NCBI GenBank assembly: GCA_963682025.1
Contig: OY821520.1
Coordinates: 3,023,305 to 3,087,304, forward strand
Direction: 5' to 3'
Origin: Cordilura impudica
Taxonomy: Eukaryota > Arthropoda > Insecta > Diptera > Scathophagidae
DNA length: 64,000 nucleotides
Both the position numbers and the translations under genes were made by a program. The notes under the pieces were generated by a model. It searched no databases, had not been told where the DNA came from, and saw nothing but the letters and a program-made list of their open reading frames with translations. This document shows positions 21,118 through 33,165 of this stretch, in pieces (positions within the stretch are counted from its first letter, which is position 1; each line of letters begins with the position of its first letter).

Positions 21118-22160
21118 GTGGGCAAACTACTACTCGAAAGAGCTCGATGCCTTCCCATACAAATGTATGAAAATATTCACTTCATAGTTGTTTTGACTTC
21201 ATTTAAAAAAAAAATTCCCAAAATACATGTTATGATTTTATATATTTTGAAGTCAGTTAAACTGATAGATTACCCTCCTGAAATATTAAAGCATTCTGAT
21301 AAAAACCATGGAATTGGCTAACTGCTACACGAAAAAGATTTTCCACTCAATCGTATGAAAATATGATCTTCGTAAAAGTATGTTTAATGCCTATTTACAA
21401 AAAATTTTTCAAGAACACTTGGAAAAAGCTGTTAGTATTTTAATCTGAATATATGTAGAGAATATGTTTTCAAAATTTCAAAACATTTCGACAAACATTT
21501 TGGCGTGTGGAAACAACTACTCGCAAAAGATCGGAAATTTTGCAAAAAGTGTACAAAAATAAAAAAAAAAAATTAATTTTTTCACTGTCTGTGATTGACT
21601 ATATTCATAGATTATTCATAAAAAATTGTGGCGTCGGTATAGCACTACTCGACTGAAATTTACCACTTTCTATACAAATGTGCGAAAATATGCTCTTGTT
21701 TGAAGTTTGACGATATTTTCCAAAAAATTTTCTACAATGACTTAATGAACAATTATATTCGTTAGAGCTGTATTTGTAAAGCGAACGCTTCCTTCAAGTT
21801 TCAAAGCATTCCGCCAAAAATTGAAGCTTGGAGGAACTACTACTCGACAAAAAACAGAAACTTAAAAAAAAAGTTTCAAAAAAAAAATATATTTTTTTTC
21901 ACTTCCATAATTGATAAAAAACGGAAACTAAAAAAAAAATTCTAAAAAAACTTTTCACTGCTCGTAATTGACAAAAAACATAAACTAAAATTAAAAAAAA
22001 TATATTTTTTTCACTGCCCGTAATTGACCTTATTCACAGGTGACTCATATAAAAAATTAAGTCATTCCGACTAAAATTGTCCTCTGGGCGAACAAATACT
22101 TGAAAAAGATCAGTCACTTTCTACACAAATGTGTGAAAATTTGCTCTTACTTCAAGTTTA
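21118..22160. repeat. Diverged ~190-bp tandem repeat
   Basis: The block 'ggcgtgggcaa-actactcga', followed by 'ccactttctatacaaatgtg' and 'gaaaatatgctctt', recurs with the ACTACTCG core at about 21128, 21320, 21508, 21647, 21836 and 22092. Spacing is mostly 188-192 bp. A second sub-block, 'tttttcactgcccgtaattga', appears four times between 21583 and 22030. No coding function is evident. Confidence 0.6.
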
Positions 22161-23685
22161 ATGAAATTAATGTGCCACAGAGATCATGGTAGATCAATAA
22201 AATATATGCCTCCATTTGAGTTCCTCTTTAAACTGATTAGAGTTTAGATTATTTCCATAACAATAGTAGAGTGTTTTCACAATCGAATTAACCAAATGAA
22301 CCACCTTTAATAGTTTTATGTGGAAAATGCTAGTGTGCGTTCATATCATTTATTTTGTACTATTCAGTTTAATTTAATTTGGTTTTAAGATTACCTACAT
22401 TGATTATATATGATACGATATCATGTGTGTATGTAAGTTAATATACACGTTGACAATAACGACTCAACCGTGTTTTTTTTTTTTTTGTTCATTAACTAAC
22501 TGTAAAAAGCACGCAAATGTTTTATGAGCTGTGTGACTTATAACGATATAATAAGAAAAAAAACTGAATGAAATTTAACAAATTATGTGTTTTTTTCTTT
22601 TTTTCTTTTTTGGTTTTAAGGAAAAAGTAAAAGTTAAAAAAAAAAACAAATTAAAACATAAATTGTGCTTAAGAAAACTGTAGTGTTTAGTTCGTTGTTG
22701 ATCTTTTATAATATTCCCCGAAAATTTCTTAGAGTAAATTTATGAATCATTTTTATTTATTTTCTTTATTTATTATTTATTTCTTAAATGTCTCATATAG
22801 TTAATTTGCAAATGTTTACACGCTTTTAGTACAGCATAAAAAAACAAATGAATCATTTTCGATTTTGCAAACATGAATTTCACTTTCATTATAAACAAAA
22901 TGTCCATAACGAAATATGTAAACAACAACAAAATCCTCATCAAACTTCCTCATCTCACTATACACACACACACAAGCACACACGCAGACGCATGGTAAAA
23001 ACTCTGAAAGCCCACTCAACATACCTTATTAACAATAACAATACTCGTACAGCGGCTTCGAGGAGACAAAACTTGTTTTTTTTTTTTTTTTGTTGATTTT
23101 CATCTTCGGAATGCATGCATGTGTTGTTGGGATTGGTTACTTAGGGCTCTACAACAAATTACATGCCATTGTTAAAAAAATATTTATTTTCGTTATTTCA
23201 TAGTGCGTTCAAGAAAAAAAACACAAGTTTCACTTTCTTTTGAGTCACTTTATTTTTTTCTTTTTGGTGTTTACAAATACGTACATGTCGCCACACCGCT
23301 AATATCATGTTTGTATTAGCGGTGGATGTTGGATGGAAGACACTGGACAGTGGTTATTTAACCATTTCTTCTTGTAGTCTCTAATCAGACAGACAATGCA
23401 ATACCTTTGTTTATTTGCCGGTTATCAAAAAAATAAAAATAAATTATGTTAAGAAAGGCAGATAATTGCTAATTGATGTTAACAATTTCACCTTTATGTG
23501 CGTAAAATGAAATTAATATGTAATGGCATGTTATTTTAAATTTCAATAAACAAAATATTTTTTTAAATTATCTATTACGTGATGGAGACCATAAAGGAAA
23601 CGCCTCAATCAATTAGATATACATTTTACTGTAGTTGTCATCAAATTTGTGATAGAAAGAGTGGGCACCGATTGCGATTGAATGA
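22161..23685. other. 1.5 kb intergenic with one hairpin, no gene recognised
   Basis: Simple (CA)n at 22962-22985 and homopolymers. CACCGCTAATA at 23294-23304 pairs with TATTAGCGGTG at 23314-23324 (11-bp perfect stem, 9-nt loop). Confidence 0.5.
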
Positions 23686-24060
23686 ATGAATACATAACTC
23701 AACACAACTTAATGTCCATGTCAAGCAAACCGATGCAGCGTACAGCCTTAACTGACGTTTGCGAAAACTTAGGACATGACATAGACGATAAACGCTGGAC
23801 ACAGTTGATCACCAAACTCTCTGCATGAAGTTTAGACGTTCCTCAAATTTTTCTCCAACATCAAGTCTACAATCCGCACACAATTCGTATATGTAAATAG
23901 CAAGTCGTCTGAACCTTTAAACCTTACAAAAGGAGTACCACAAGAAATAATATTGGGGTCACTTTTGTTCTCGATTTATATCAACGACTTACCAGATTAT
24001 CTTTCTCAATGCATCAACAACTCTATTTGAGCACTCCAATTCAGTCGATAAATGAAATTA
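23686..24060 (+). pseudogene. Non-LTR reverse transcriptase fragment
   Basis: One frame reads SKSSEPLNLTKGVPQEIILG, then SLLFSIYINDLPDYLSQC, the RT block GVPQGSILGPLLF..YINDLP. Upstream, TALTDVCENLGHDIDD matches the 'TAL..v...I...D' block before the first catalytic Asp, which is not preserved. About 370 bp remain with frameshifts between the blocks. Confidence 0.75.
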
Positions 24061-24067
24061 TAGAAAC

Positions 24068-24250
24068 AAATAAGAAAATTATAGTCGGTCTAAACCGCCT
24101 ATACGATACCCTATACAATGCGTTTAGAAACCCTACCTATTAGGTCAAACTAATTAGATATAGAAAATAAGCATAAACCCAATTTGAGTGGCATTTTTAT
24201 TAATTTTTTTTACCTCCGGATATGAAAAATTCATATCGCATGATATATAT
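24068..24250 (+). mobile_element. Family A repeat, 5' fragment
   Basis: 'taagaaaattatagtcggtc', 'gataccctata-aatgcgtttag' and 'tatgaaaaattcatatcgcatg' match the first ~180 bp of family A. The copy ends abruptly and runs into family E. Confidence 0.8.
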
Positions 24251-24440
24251 ATATCTGCGGTCACAAGCATTAACCGCCTAAGTCGAAAATCATGCTTTTG
24301 AGAAAATTAACTTTTTATACAACTTAGGTCAGAATGTTTTCATTAATAACTTTTTAATAAATAGTGTTAGAGAAATGGGGATTTCACATAAATATAAAGC
24401 GTTTTTAGTAGAACATGATAGCAAGGATAATGCAAATCCT
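24242..24440. repeat. Family E dispersed repeat fragment
   Basis: Shares 'tatctgcggtcacaagc', 'taaccgcc', 'gtgttagagaaatggggatt' and 'taaagcgtttttagtagaa' with 27190-27350 and, in reverse, with 37888-38100. Nature of the element unknown. Confidence 0.6.
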
Positions 24441-24617
24441 CGAATTCCATGCTTTAGAGAAAAATTACTTTTTATATAAATGTAATGGTCAGTATGTTTA
24501 CATCAGTGAAGGCCGTACCAAGCACGCTGGTGCTCGGCTTCTTATATGTATACAGCCGAACGAAAATAAAAATACTCACCAAAGAGTAAAAGTAAACAAC
24601 AATTTCATTCAGTCTTA

Positions 24618-25107
24618 AGGTGCTATTACACGATGTATTTTTTACATACGTACTGTCACTTTTTTTATCCATATGAAATTCCGCATGTCTGTTAAAATTG
24701 TCTTTTACATACGATTCATAATTTTTGCTATCACACGTGCATATGTATTTCCGTATGACATAAACTCTAAATGTAAACAACAGCTGATTTAATTTGTGAA
24801 TTTACAAAAATTTATTGTTAAAAAAAAAGTTATATATTTTTTAATTGTTAATTAATATTAAACAATTTATTTTTCTTTCAATATTAATCTTTATAATTTA
24901 CTCTGTTTTTCGTTCGCCACAAGCAGTGTTGTATTTTCATATTTGTCATGCCAAAATAGAACCTGTTCTAATTGAAAAATGTACATGTGACTTTCCTCAT
25001 GTATTGTACATAAACAATGTTTCATATGTATCACACGATGTGTACAACTTTTGTTGTATAAAAATTTGACAGTACATATGTAAAAAACACATCATGTAAT
25101 AGCACCT
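24618..25107. mobile_element. 490-bp MITE with ~42-bp TIRs and TTA target duplication
   Basis: AGGTGCTATTACACGATGT at the left and the reverse complement of a near-identical sequence at the right (ending TACATCATG... AATAGCACCT) form an inverted repeat of about 42 bp, reaching 'tacgtactgtca'. TTA lies immediately outside on both sides (24615-24617, 25108-25110). A 3-bp TTA duplication points to PIF/Harbinger. Subterminal 'catacg/cgtatg' motifs repeat inside. No coding sequence. Confidence 0.85.
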
Positions 25108-25110
25108 TTA

Positions 25111-25469
25111 TGAAAGCTTTTGAACATGGCAGGTCTATGTCGCATTGTCTTGTGAAATTCATTTATTTTTTTTAATAGGTACACAAAGAATATTTGTTTA
25201 AAAGAAACCAAAAATGTTGAGAAAATTTCGAAGACTTGATAAACTAAATTACGCAAAGCAATTGAATCTGTTATAAATTAAACATTTTCTATAAATTACA
25301 TACGTCGCCTCCATTTGACAACATCATAGCGTGTTTTATGCATTTTTTTTCTTAATTTTAAAAAAGATCCAGTTACTGCAGGCTGGTAAGTTTTTTTAGT
25401 TTTTGGTAACATACCACGCTTATTAACCTTTGAAATTTCTTATCTTTTTAAGTTTTTCTATTTTTTTTT
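25111..25469. other. Intergenic, nothing recognised
   Basis: AT-rich spacer between the MITE and a family F element. Confidence 0.4.
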
Positions 25470-26853
25470 ATGTGTAAACATCTATGCGCTCAGGGGGGGG
25501 GGGTAAAATCCAATTTCACAATACAATCACAAAAACAGCGTTTGGGAAAAACGGTGTGTGGTATATGTAAGTGTATTGGTGTATTTAGTAAGCAGAACCG
25601 CCGAACCGTCTGTTTAGCAAAATCACAAATCTTTATCGTTAATTTTAAATACTCAAGCTATTGACCACTAGGTGTGCTGTGACTTTAACATGTTCACAAA
25701 CTTACAGAGTTGTTTTTGTTTTAATATTCAAGTATATATTTGCTTTTGACAGAACTTTTTTAGTAAGCAGAACCGCTAGGTGTGCTGTGAGTTTAAAAAG
25801 CTAAATACTAGGAAAACTTTGAAGAAGTCGAGAATAAACTTAGGAGTTTTTTTAATTACTACAACTTTTCCAATTGTATTTCAGAAAACATCAATTGTTT
25901 TTCAGAAAGTCTTAATTGTTTTTCTGAAAACGTCAATTGACTTTCAGAAAGTATCAATTGAATTTCAGAAAACATCAATTGAATTTCAAAAAGTATCAAT
26001 TGTGTTTCAGAAAAAATCAATTGATTTTCTGAAAAAAATATCAATTGTGTTTTAGAAAGTATTAATTGTATTTCTGAAAACGTCAATTGACTTTCAGAAA
26101 ATATCAATTGAATTTCAGAAAACATCAATTGATTTTCAGTAATAATCAATTATATTTCCGAAATATATTTTTTTAAGTATTACACTGGGTTTGTAATATT
26201 TCTTGAAAAATACATATCGTCACCTAAAATGCAAAAGAGCGTAACTAATATTTTTATTTATTTACAGGAGAAGCAAAAAATATCATAAAACAAAAACCCC
26301 TTTAAACTTAATACCCAAATTTTAGAATCAAGCTGAAAAATAATGATGGATTTTTATTTATGGAAATAAATTCATGGTAAAATTTTTAAGTTTTAAGTAA
26401 AAGGCCGTAACTAAAATACAAAAAGTCAATTTTGAACTTAAACGTGTTTTTTTTTTTCAAAATGCTGACTTCAAAATCGGTCAAAATTCTATCCTGGTGT
26501 TTATATTGTAGCTGATTAACAAATGAAGCCCTCATCTTCTTTCGATTAAAAGGCGCCATTGATAGTTTATTTTCCAGTGCATAACAAATAAGTCCAAATA
26601 TTGCTAAACATTTTCTGCGACTCGAAATCACTAATAGAAATAATAATAACTTTTCGGTATTGTAGGGTAAACTACTTTTTAATTCTGAATTTCAATACAT
26701 ATTTTCTGAAATTCAATTGATATTTTCTGATATACATTTGATAATTTCTGAAATACATTTGATGTTTTCTGAAATATATTTGATACTTTCTGAAATACAA
26801 TTGGAAAATTTGTAGATATTTAAACATCTTCCCTGTGATCGGACTCTCATTGA
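25470..26853 (+). mobile_element. Family F element, copy 1, containing a foldback-like element
   Basis: Left end 'tatgtgtaaacatctatgcg' then G-run and 'cacaatacaatcacaaaaac'; right end 'aaacatcttccctgtgatcg' then GGACTCTCATTGA, followed by oligo-T. These are the F termini seen more cleanly at 40925-41163. The interior is taken by the 21-bp repeat element. Confidence 0.65.
25859..26817. mobile_element. Foldback-like element with TIRs built of 21-bp tandem repeats
   Basis: From 25871, fourteen units of CAATTGAATTTCAGAAAACAT (about 294 bp) run rightward. At 26670-26817 the same unit runs in the opposite orientation and closes with CAATTGGAAAATTTGTAG, the inverse of CTACAACTTTTCCAATTG at 25859. 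The middle is unrelated. TIRs made of short tandem repeats are the hallmark of Drosophila foldback elements (family knowledge). Because 21 is a multiple of 3, both strands stay open as 7-residue repeats; I do not regard these as genes. Confidence 0.7.
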
Positions 26854-27189
26854 TTTTTTTTAAAGAAATGAATTACTTATTATTACTTATTTGATTTAAT
26901 AAACTTCAAACTTATGGATAAAAGAGAATGTTCTTCACATTTTTTTTTATATTTTCAGAATGTAAGATTTAAAATTTTAAAACAACAAAATATATTTAAA
27001 ATTTTACCATATTCTTCGTGAACTCAACTATTTTCCCTTTTAGTCATTCATAAACATATACAAAATCTACACAAACCCATTTAATATCGGCATTGTGTTA
27101 CGTCCATGGATTTAGATCAGTGTAGTACAAATAACACATGCTCGCTCATAAACACTATTACTAACCCAATTCTCTCGATGGCCACCACT

Positions 27190-27350
27190 GGTTTACATTA
27201 ATAACTTTTTATAAAACAGTGTTAGAGAAATGGGGATTTCACGTAAATATAAAGCGTTTTTAGTAGAATATGATAGCGTACATAACTCAAATCGTTCTTA
27301 AGTCAACTTTGGCGGTTATCGCTTGCTACCACAGATATGTATATAGCTTT
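27190..27350. repeat. Family E fragment
   Basis: 'gtgttagagaaatggggatt', 'taaagcgtttttagtagaat', 'acataactcaaatcgttctt' and 'ggcggttatcgcttg' match 37888-38000 in reverse. Confidence 0.65.
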
Positions 27351-27354
27351 ATAG

Positions 27355-27545
27355 CTTAGAACAATTCTTAGTTATAGCCCATATAAAGCTGTTTTCCGAT
27401 CTTCGCTTAAAGCTATCAAAATTCAAAATATTGCACAGATTTATTTCAAAATCTGTTTGCATATTTTTTTTTTTTTTTTTTTTTTTACAAAAAATTAGTG
27501 AATTTACCAAATTTGGTCAGGATCGGTCCATTTTGGACCTAGTCC
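27355..27545 (-). mobile_element. Family A repeat, internal fragment
   Basis: 'cttagttatagcccatat', 'gatcttcgcttaaagctatc' and 'ggtcaggatcggtccatttt' match the middle of family A. A 23-bp T run interrupts it at 27467-27486. Confidence 0.7.
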
Positions 27546-27723
27546 AAAAGACAAATTATATCTAACATTATTCCTTTACTGTAATTATGAGATTTATTCT
27601 TTTTGTAAAGGAAAACAAATCTATACACATAAAACAAAGTCGGTTTAGTTATACCATTTATAACTCAAAAACTTGTGAGCCGATTTTGATGATTCTTGAT
27701 TTATTGGAATAGCAGAATAACTC

Positions 27724-27990
27724 GAATACTATAACAAGAAGAACTTTACAAATTTGTGTACGGTCATCTGTTACTAATAAGAGTAGCCGCCGTGACGAAA
27801 ATGGACGGGATCGAATACTATAATAGGGCGAGCTTTGCAAATTTGTGTGACATTATCTGCTGTAACTGAATAGGATCGGATGAATGAGCATAGACCTCCC
27901 TTACAAAGAAATTATTGAACATCATACATCTCGAATATTATGATTGGGAGTATTTTGCATATTTTGTTACGTTATCTGTTATTATAAAAG
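27724..27990. repeat. Three diverged copies of a 'tcgaatactataa' block
   Basis: 'tcgaatactataa', 'ctttgcaaatttgtgt' and 'ttatctgttat' occur in that order at about 27724, 27811 and 27930. No coding assignment. Confidence 0.5.
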
Positions 27991-28189
27991 AAGACGAACT
28001 GACTTTTTAAATTCACTTGATTTGCCAGGTCTTCCACCACATAATTTACTACTGAAAGTTGGATCACCAATTATACTGCTTTGAAATCTAAATGCCCCAA
28101 AATTATATAAGGGACATTATTGAATCGACAATTATGAATGGCAAATTCAAAGGACAGCATTATATATTGCCAAGAATCACGACGATTCC

Positions 28190-30740
28190 AATAGATTATC
28201 CAAATGCAGTATATTCGTGACAATGTTCTGTACCAGTTCCAGCAACATTATAACTGGAATGATGCAGAATTTAACTCACTTTGGGTTAAGTTCAAAATCA
28301 GGTCACACATTTTGCATTTCGGGTTTCTATATAGAAGCCCAAACATAGAAAGGGAGCATACCTATAATGGCTTCGATGCCCTTTCTGAATCCATAACTAG
28401 AATCCTAGAGAGTTGCCCGAATAGCGAAATCATTGTTGCCGGCGATTTTAATATTCACAACTCTTCTTGGCTTCACCATTCGAGTCAAACAACTCCCGAA
28501 GGCCGTTACCTTAGCGCAACTAGTGAACTAGCGTAACTAGTGAATGAACCAATTCACATTCCGTGCATTGAAGGGCAAAGACAAAATACTATCGACCTCT
28601 TTCTAACTTCACACCCTGACAAGTATGAAATGAAAATACTTGCACCTCTCGAAAATTCGGATCAGTGCACCATTTCCGCATCGTTTTCATAATCTGTACT
28701 TCACAGTGTTTCAACACCAGCAATGAAACTCTCAGTTTTAATTTACGAAAAGGCTCGTTGGGCCGAGTTCAACGATTTCTTCAAGCATTTCAACTGGAAA
28801 CTTTGTTTGATGATGGTGGAAAAAATAATAGTGCTTGGTATGAGATTATTCATTCCATCAAAGCACATTTCGACTAAACCTAATCAAAAATCTTGGTTTA
28901 ACCAGACTTGCAGAGATGCAGTCAGATCCAGAGAAGAAGCGTTCAGACATTGGCGTAAAAATAAAAATTCCGTCACTGAACTGCTACGCTAAGACGCGAA
29001 AGGTTTTTTCACGATCAGCGTCTTCATGCTAAAGTTCTTTCTGCTCCTCGGGGCAGCAAGAGCTTTTGGTCATTTGTTAAAAGAGTAAAGAATAATGCTA
29101 GTTCTGCTATCTCAATTCTTATAATGAATGACCAAATATTCATTGATCCGGTTGATAAGAATAACCTTTTAGCTGAACTTTTTCAAAAAATTCATTTTTG
29201 CCGGATAGCGACCAACCATTGCCCGAACTCGAAAGAGTATCTTGAACTATACCTAAAATTTTCTTCTGAGCACGCGCAGTTAAAAAGGTTTTTTCGGATC
29301 TCAACATTAATAAGTCTCCGGGACCGGATGGAACAATGCTCTTCGACGCTAGCCAGTTCACAGGCAAACCTTTCTTTTCCTCTTGCTGGAAGGTTGCTAA
29401 TGTCCAACCAATCCCTAAAAAGGGTGCGGCTAATATCTCTAAAAAATACCGTCCAATTGCAATCTGCTGTGCGCTCTCAAAGGTGATGGAGAGCATGATC
29501 AATTTCCATCTTGTGAACTACCTAATGATCGCCAGTAAGGCTTCCATAGAAATCGTTCCACGGTATGAGCGCTGGAGGTGATCCATTCGCAATTTTGGCG
29601 AAAGTAAAGTGGTTGTTCTAGTTATTTCCAAGGCATTCGGTCGTGTTGGGCACGGTGCATTGATATCAAAGCTTATTGCATTTGGGGTCGGACTTCTCTC
29701 GATTTAAATCAAGTTTTCTCAGAGACCGCACAATACGTGTTGTTATTGATGGGTTCTCATCTAATGAGTTTAAGCTTAACTCAGGGGTACCCCAAGGTTC
29801 CGTTCTTTCTCTTTCTCTTTTCCTTATCTTTCTGAACGACGTTCTTGTTCGAACTTTTAACTCCATATACTCTTTCGCAGGTGACAGCATCATTTGTCAT
29901 TCATTTTCCTTCAATTATAGGCCAAGTATTTTGGAGGTTGGGGGCAAAAGGCGGACAACGAATGACACACTTAATCAATCTCCGAGTGAGGTAAAGCGAA
30001 TAGGGTTCATTTTAGTGCCGACAAGTCTCAATGTTGTTTGTTGAACCATAGGGCCATCTATTCAACAATGGCATCTGTATATATGGGTGGTATAGGTATT
30101 GAGGAATCGGATACTCTTGATGTTCTGGGCATGAGAATTCAATGTGATGTTCCAGTGTCTTGGTTTGCTAAAAGGGTGCAAAAATTACTTCACTTCTTCT
30201 GATCTCCTTAATATCTATACCACTTACATCCGACCGAAAATGGAATACAACTCTCAAGTATGCTCAAGAGCTTAAAAATCTATTTTGGAGCTACTGAATC
30301 GTGTACAAAGAACGGCGTTGATGCTCATTAATGACAATAGGGTATCCAACTCTATTGCCTCATTGGAACATTGTCGGAATGTGGGTTGTGTAGCTCTGTT
30401 CTACAGATATTACCATGGGAAATGTTCTTCTGAGATTAGCGAACTTATTCCAAGTGCCCGAGTTTCCGTTCGCTCTACCCGCTTCTCTAGTAGATCGCAT
30501 CCGTTTGTAGTCTATTATCCAGTTGACCGCTCAACGCATTACAGAGAGAATTCGTTTATCAGTCGAACTAGCCATATGTGGAATAAACTCCCCGCACAGG
30601 TCTTTCCTGACAGTAATAATATAATAAAATTTAAGTCAAATATCGCCTTCTTCCTCCTTCCCATAACCTATTTCCCTGGGATGAACACAATACACTGCGT
30701 CTGGAGGGGACATACCCTGAATGTTAGTTAATTAAAAAAA
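28190..30740 (+). pseudogene. Jockey-like non-LTR retrotransposon ORF2, degenerate
   Basis: Domains appear in order in shifting frames. Endonuclease: FGFLYRSPN and IIVAGDFNIHNSSWL at 28315-28475, then NTIDLFLTSH near 28590. Reverse transcriptase: KSPGPDGT near 29310, WKVANVQPIPKKGAANISKK near 29390, VISKAFGRVGHGALISKLIA near 29615, LNSGVPQGSVLS at 29772, and FAGDS near 29872 in place of the usual F/YADD. C-terminal region: NRVQRTALMLINDNR from 30297 and FISRTSHMWNKLPAQVF near 30560. Many stops and frameshifts and the Asp-to-Gly change in the catalytic box make it inactive. About 2.5 kb remains, on the plus strand, ending near a family F fragment. Confidence 0.88.
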
Positions 30741-30900
30741 TATTGTTATATTTGTAATAGTGTTATTCTTGAGGGTTGTTGAATTAGCTGCAATAATTTT
30801 ATTGCTCCAATACACTCATAACTCGCACCATTTTTGTGTTACTCTGTTTTTGTGATTGTATTGTGAAATAGATTTTTACCCCCCTGATCGTTTGCACATC
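30740..30900 (-). mobile_element. Family F fragment (left end, reversed)
   Basis: 'ccaatacactcataactcgc', 'tttttgtgattgtattgtga', 'tttttacccccctgatcg' and 'tttgcacatc' match the F left end in reverse. The other terminus is missing. Confidence 0.6.
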
Positions 30901-32064
30901 AATAAATATAAAAATAAATTTTATTAATATTTCTGTTTTATTGTTCTCACTTTGTTTTTACTTTTACATATTAAGGAAAGTGTCGCACTAGTTCACAAAA
31001 CTATTAACGATAAAGGACTTTAAACATATTTGTATATTCACACTTTTATTTAAGCTCAAAAAGAGTCAGAGAGTTAAAGTTAATTCCAAAAATTTTCAAG
31101 TTGTTTAAAACTAGTTGGTGAGTTGGTGCCTTAAGTCTTTTGTTTAATACTGTTTAGTTAATATGTACAACATAAATAATAAAATGAATTATTACATTGA
31201 ATGTATGTTTTACATTCATTAGCATTATTAAAATGACATCAAATTATGATATTATCTTACGAAACGTTTAAAACAATGACAAGACCTATAAAAAACTATA
31301 CAAAAACAACGAATATAACAACAACAACAAAAAAGTAAGAAGTTCCTAAAAAATGTATGTGGACAAAATTCACAAATAACTTTCACTTGTTGTACTTTAA
31401 GTGCGCGTTGAACTTAAGCCATAAGCCATCGGATGTAAAATATGACTTTACTTAGACTGGCTGACTTAACGAACAACAAAAACAAGCAAATACCAAAAGA
31501 CAACAACAGCAACTACAGTACAATAACATGTGAAAATACCTGTTGGTATTCCCACAAAAACATAACAAAAACCACTTAAATAATAATATACTTTGGAAGA
31601 GCAAAACTTTGAAAAAATTTAACAAATTTCATAAAGAATTTCAGTATTTAGGTAATATTTAGCTGTCTGAAATTAAAAAGAAAAAAAAAACTTTTTATTA
31701 ATGTAACTTCAGCATTTTTAAATTCTGAGAGAGTCATTAAATAATTGTTACAAATATGAAGTAGAAAAGTGAAAATAAAACATGTGTCCTTAAAAGTATT
31801 AATAATTACAGTTGCACCTACACACATACACACACTTACGAACATATGCACAGATGTGAAAATAACCGGTTGTTATGACATTTTTGCAGGGGAAGTTAAA
31901 AATGTATGGAAAATATTTCTACAATAAAAACGAAGTTTCGCTTAAGAAAGTTCAACTTCGTGACATAATTTTAAATGTATTTCGATCAAATACACTGAAT
32001 AAAATAATGCAGAGATTAGAAAATGACCATAAACAACTTTTCTCATGGCGAAATTATTTAAAAG
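30901..32064. other. 1.2 kb intergenic; a 68-codon open segment at its end
   Basis: No repeat family recognised. The frame 31875-32081 (MTFLQGKLKMYGK, then LRDIILNVFRSNTLNKIMQ and NDHKQLFSWRNY) is preceded by 'tttttgcag' and ends by running into a family A repeat. It has fair amino-acid variety but no family I recognise. It could be an interrupted exon or chance. Confidence 0.3.
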
Positions 32065-32856
32065 AAGTAAGAAAATTATAGTCCATATGATACCCTACAC
32101 CATGGTTTAGAGACCCTATCTTTCGGTCCAACTAATTCGATATAGAAAATAGGCATAAACCAAATTTGAGTGGCATTGTTATTAATTTTTTTGCTGCAAA
32201 TATGAAAAAGTTCATATCGTGTGCCATATTTATATGGGGACTAGGTCGAAAAATGGACCGATCTTGACCATATTTGTTAAAGTCACTTATATTTTGAAAA
32301 AATATGTACAAACCAAATTTGAGAAAAATCTGTGCAATATTTTTGTTTTTTGATAGATTTAAGTGAAGACCGGGAAGCAGCTTATATGGGACCTATGACT
32401 AAGAATTGTCCTATCAAAATTATTTTTGGACTACTGATTAATGGATATAATAAACACATACAAACCCAATTTGACTGAGATCTATATTATAATTTGGATC
32501 TTATGGCACTTCATGTCGGTTTCATAGGGGTCATTTGTATGGGGACTAGGTCTGAACATGGGCCGAATTTCACCAATTTCAATAGCGTTCATCCTATGGC
32601 CGATGAAAGCTTATATACCAAATTTCATCAAAATATATTCATATTTGCGACCTGTAGATTGATTACAAGCTTTGCATTGACACACAGACGGACGGACGGA
32701 CGGACGGACATTGCTAAATCGACTCAGAAAGTGTTTCTGAAAGTGTTTCTGAGTCGATCGGTGTAATAAAAGATGGGTCTATGTCAAATATTTTTGGTAG
32801 TTACAAACAGCAGCACAAAGTCATTATACCCAAACCACGTAGTGGTATAGGGTATA
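32065..32856 (+). mobile_element. Family A repeat, full-length copy
   Basis: 'gtaagaaaattatag' at the left and 'gtagtggtatagggtat' at the right, with a GACGGACGGACGGACGG tract at 32691-32708. The central palindrome GTCGGTCTAGACCGAC is lost. A duplicated 'aagtgtttctga' lies at 32728-32753. Confidence 0.88.
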
Positions 32857-32900
32857 AAAAGGTTTCGTATTTTCGATACTTAACAAAAATCGATATAAAC

Positions 32901-33165
32901 ACGTAAGAAAATTATAGTTGGTCTAGACCAACTATACAATACCCTATACAATTAGGTCCAATTAATTAGGTATATAAAATATGCATAAACCAAATATGAG
33001 TGGCATTTTTTTTAATTTCTTTGCCTTCGGATATAAAAAACTTCACATCGGATGCTATATTTATATAGGGACTAGAATCGATCGGTATAATAAAAGATGG
33101 GTCGAATTTTTTTTTGGTAGTTACAGACATCAGCACAAAGTCATTGTACCCTAACTATGTAATAT
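32901..33165 (+). mobile_element. Family A repeat, internally deleted copy
   Basis: Starts 'gtaagaaaattatagttgg' with an intact GGTCTAGACC palindrome. It jumps at about 33075 from 'tatagggactag' to 'aatcgatcggtataataaaa', losing about 480 bp. It lies 45 bp after another family A copy in the same orientation. Confidence 0.8.

Noticed and set aside
25780..26149. Overlapping 91- and 96-codon frames on opposite strands
   Set aside because: Both arise from the 21-bp tandem repeats of the foldback arms; a gene is not needed to explain them.
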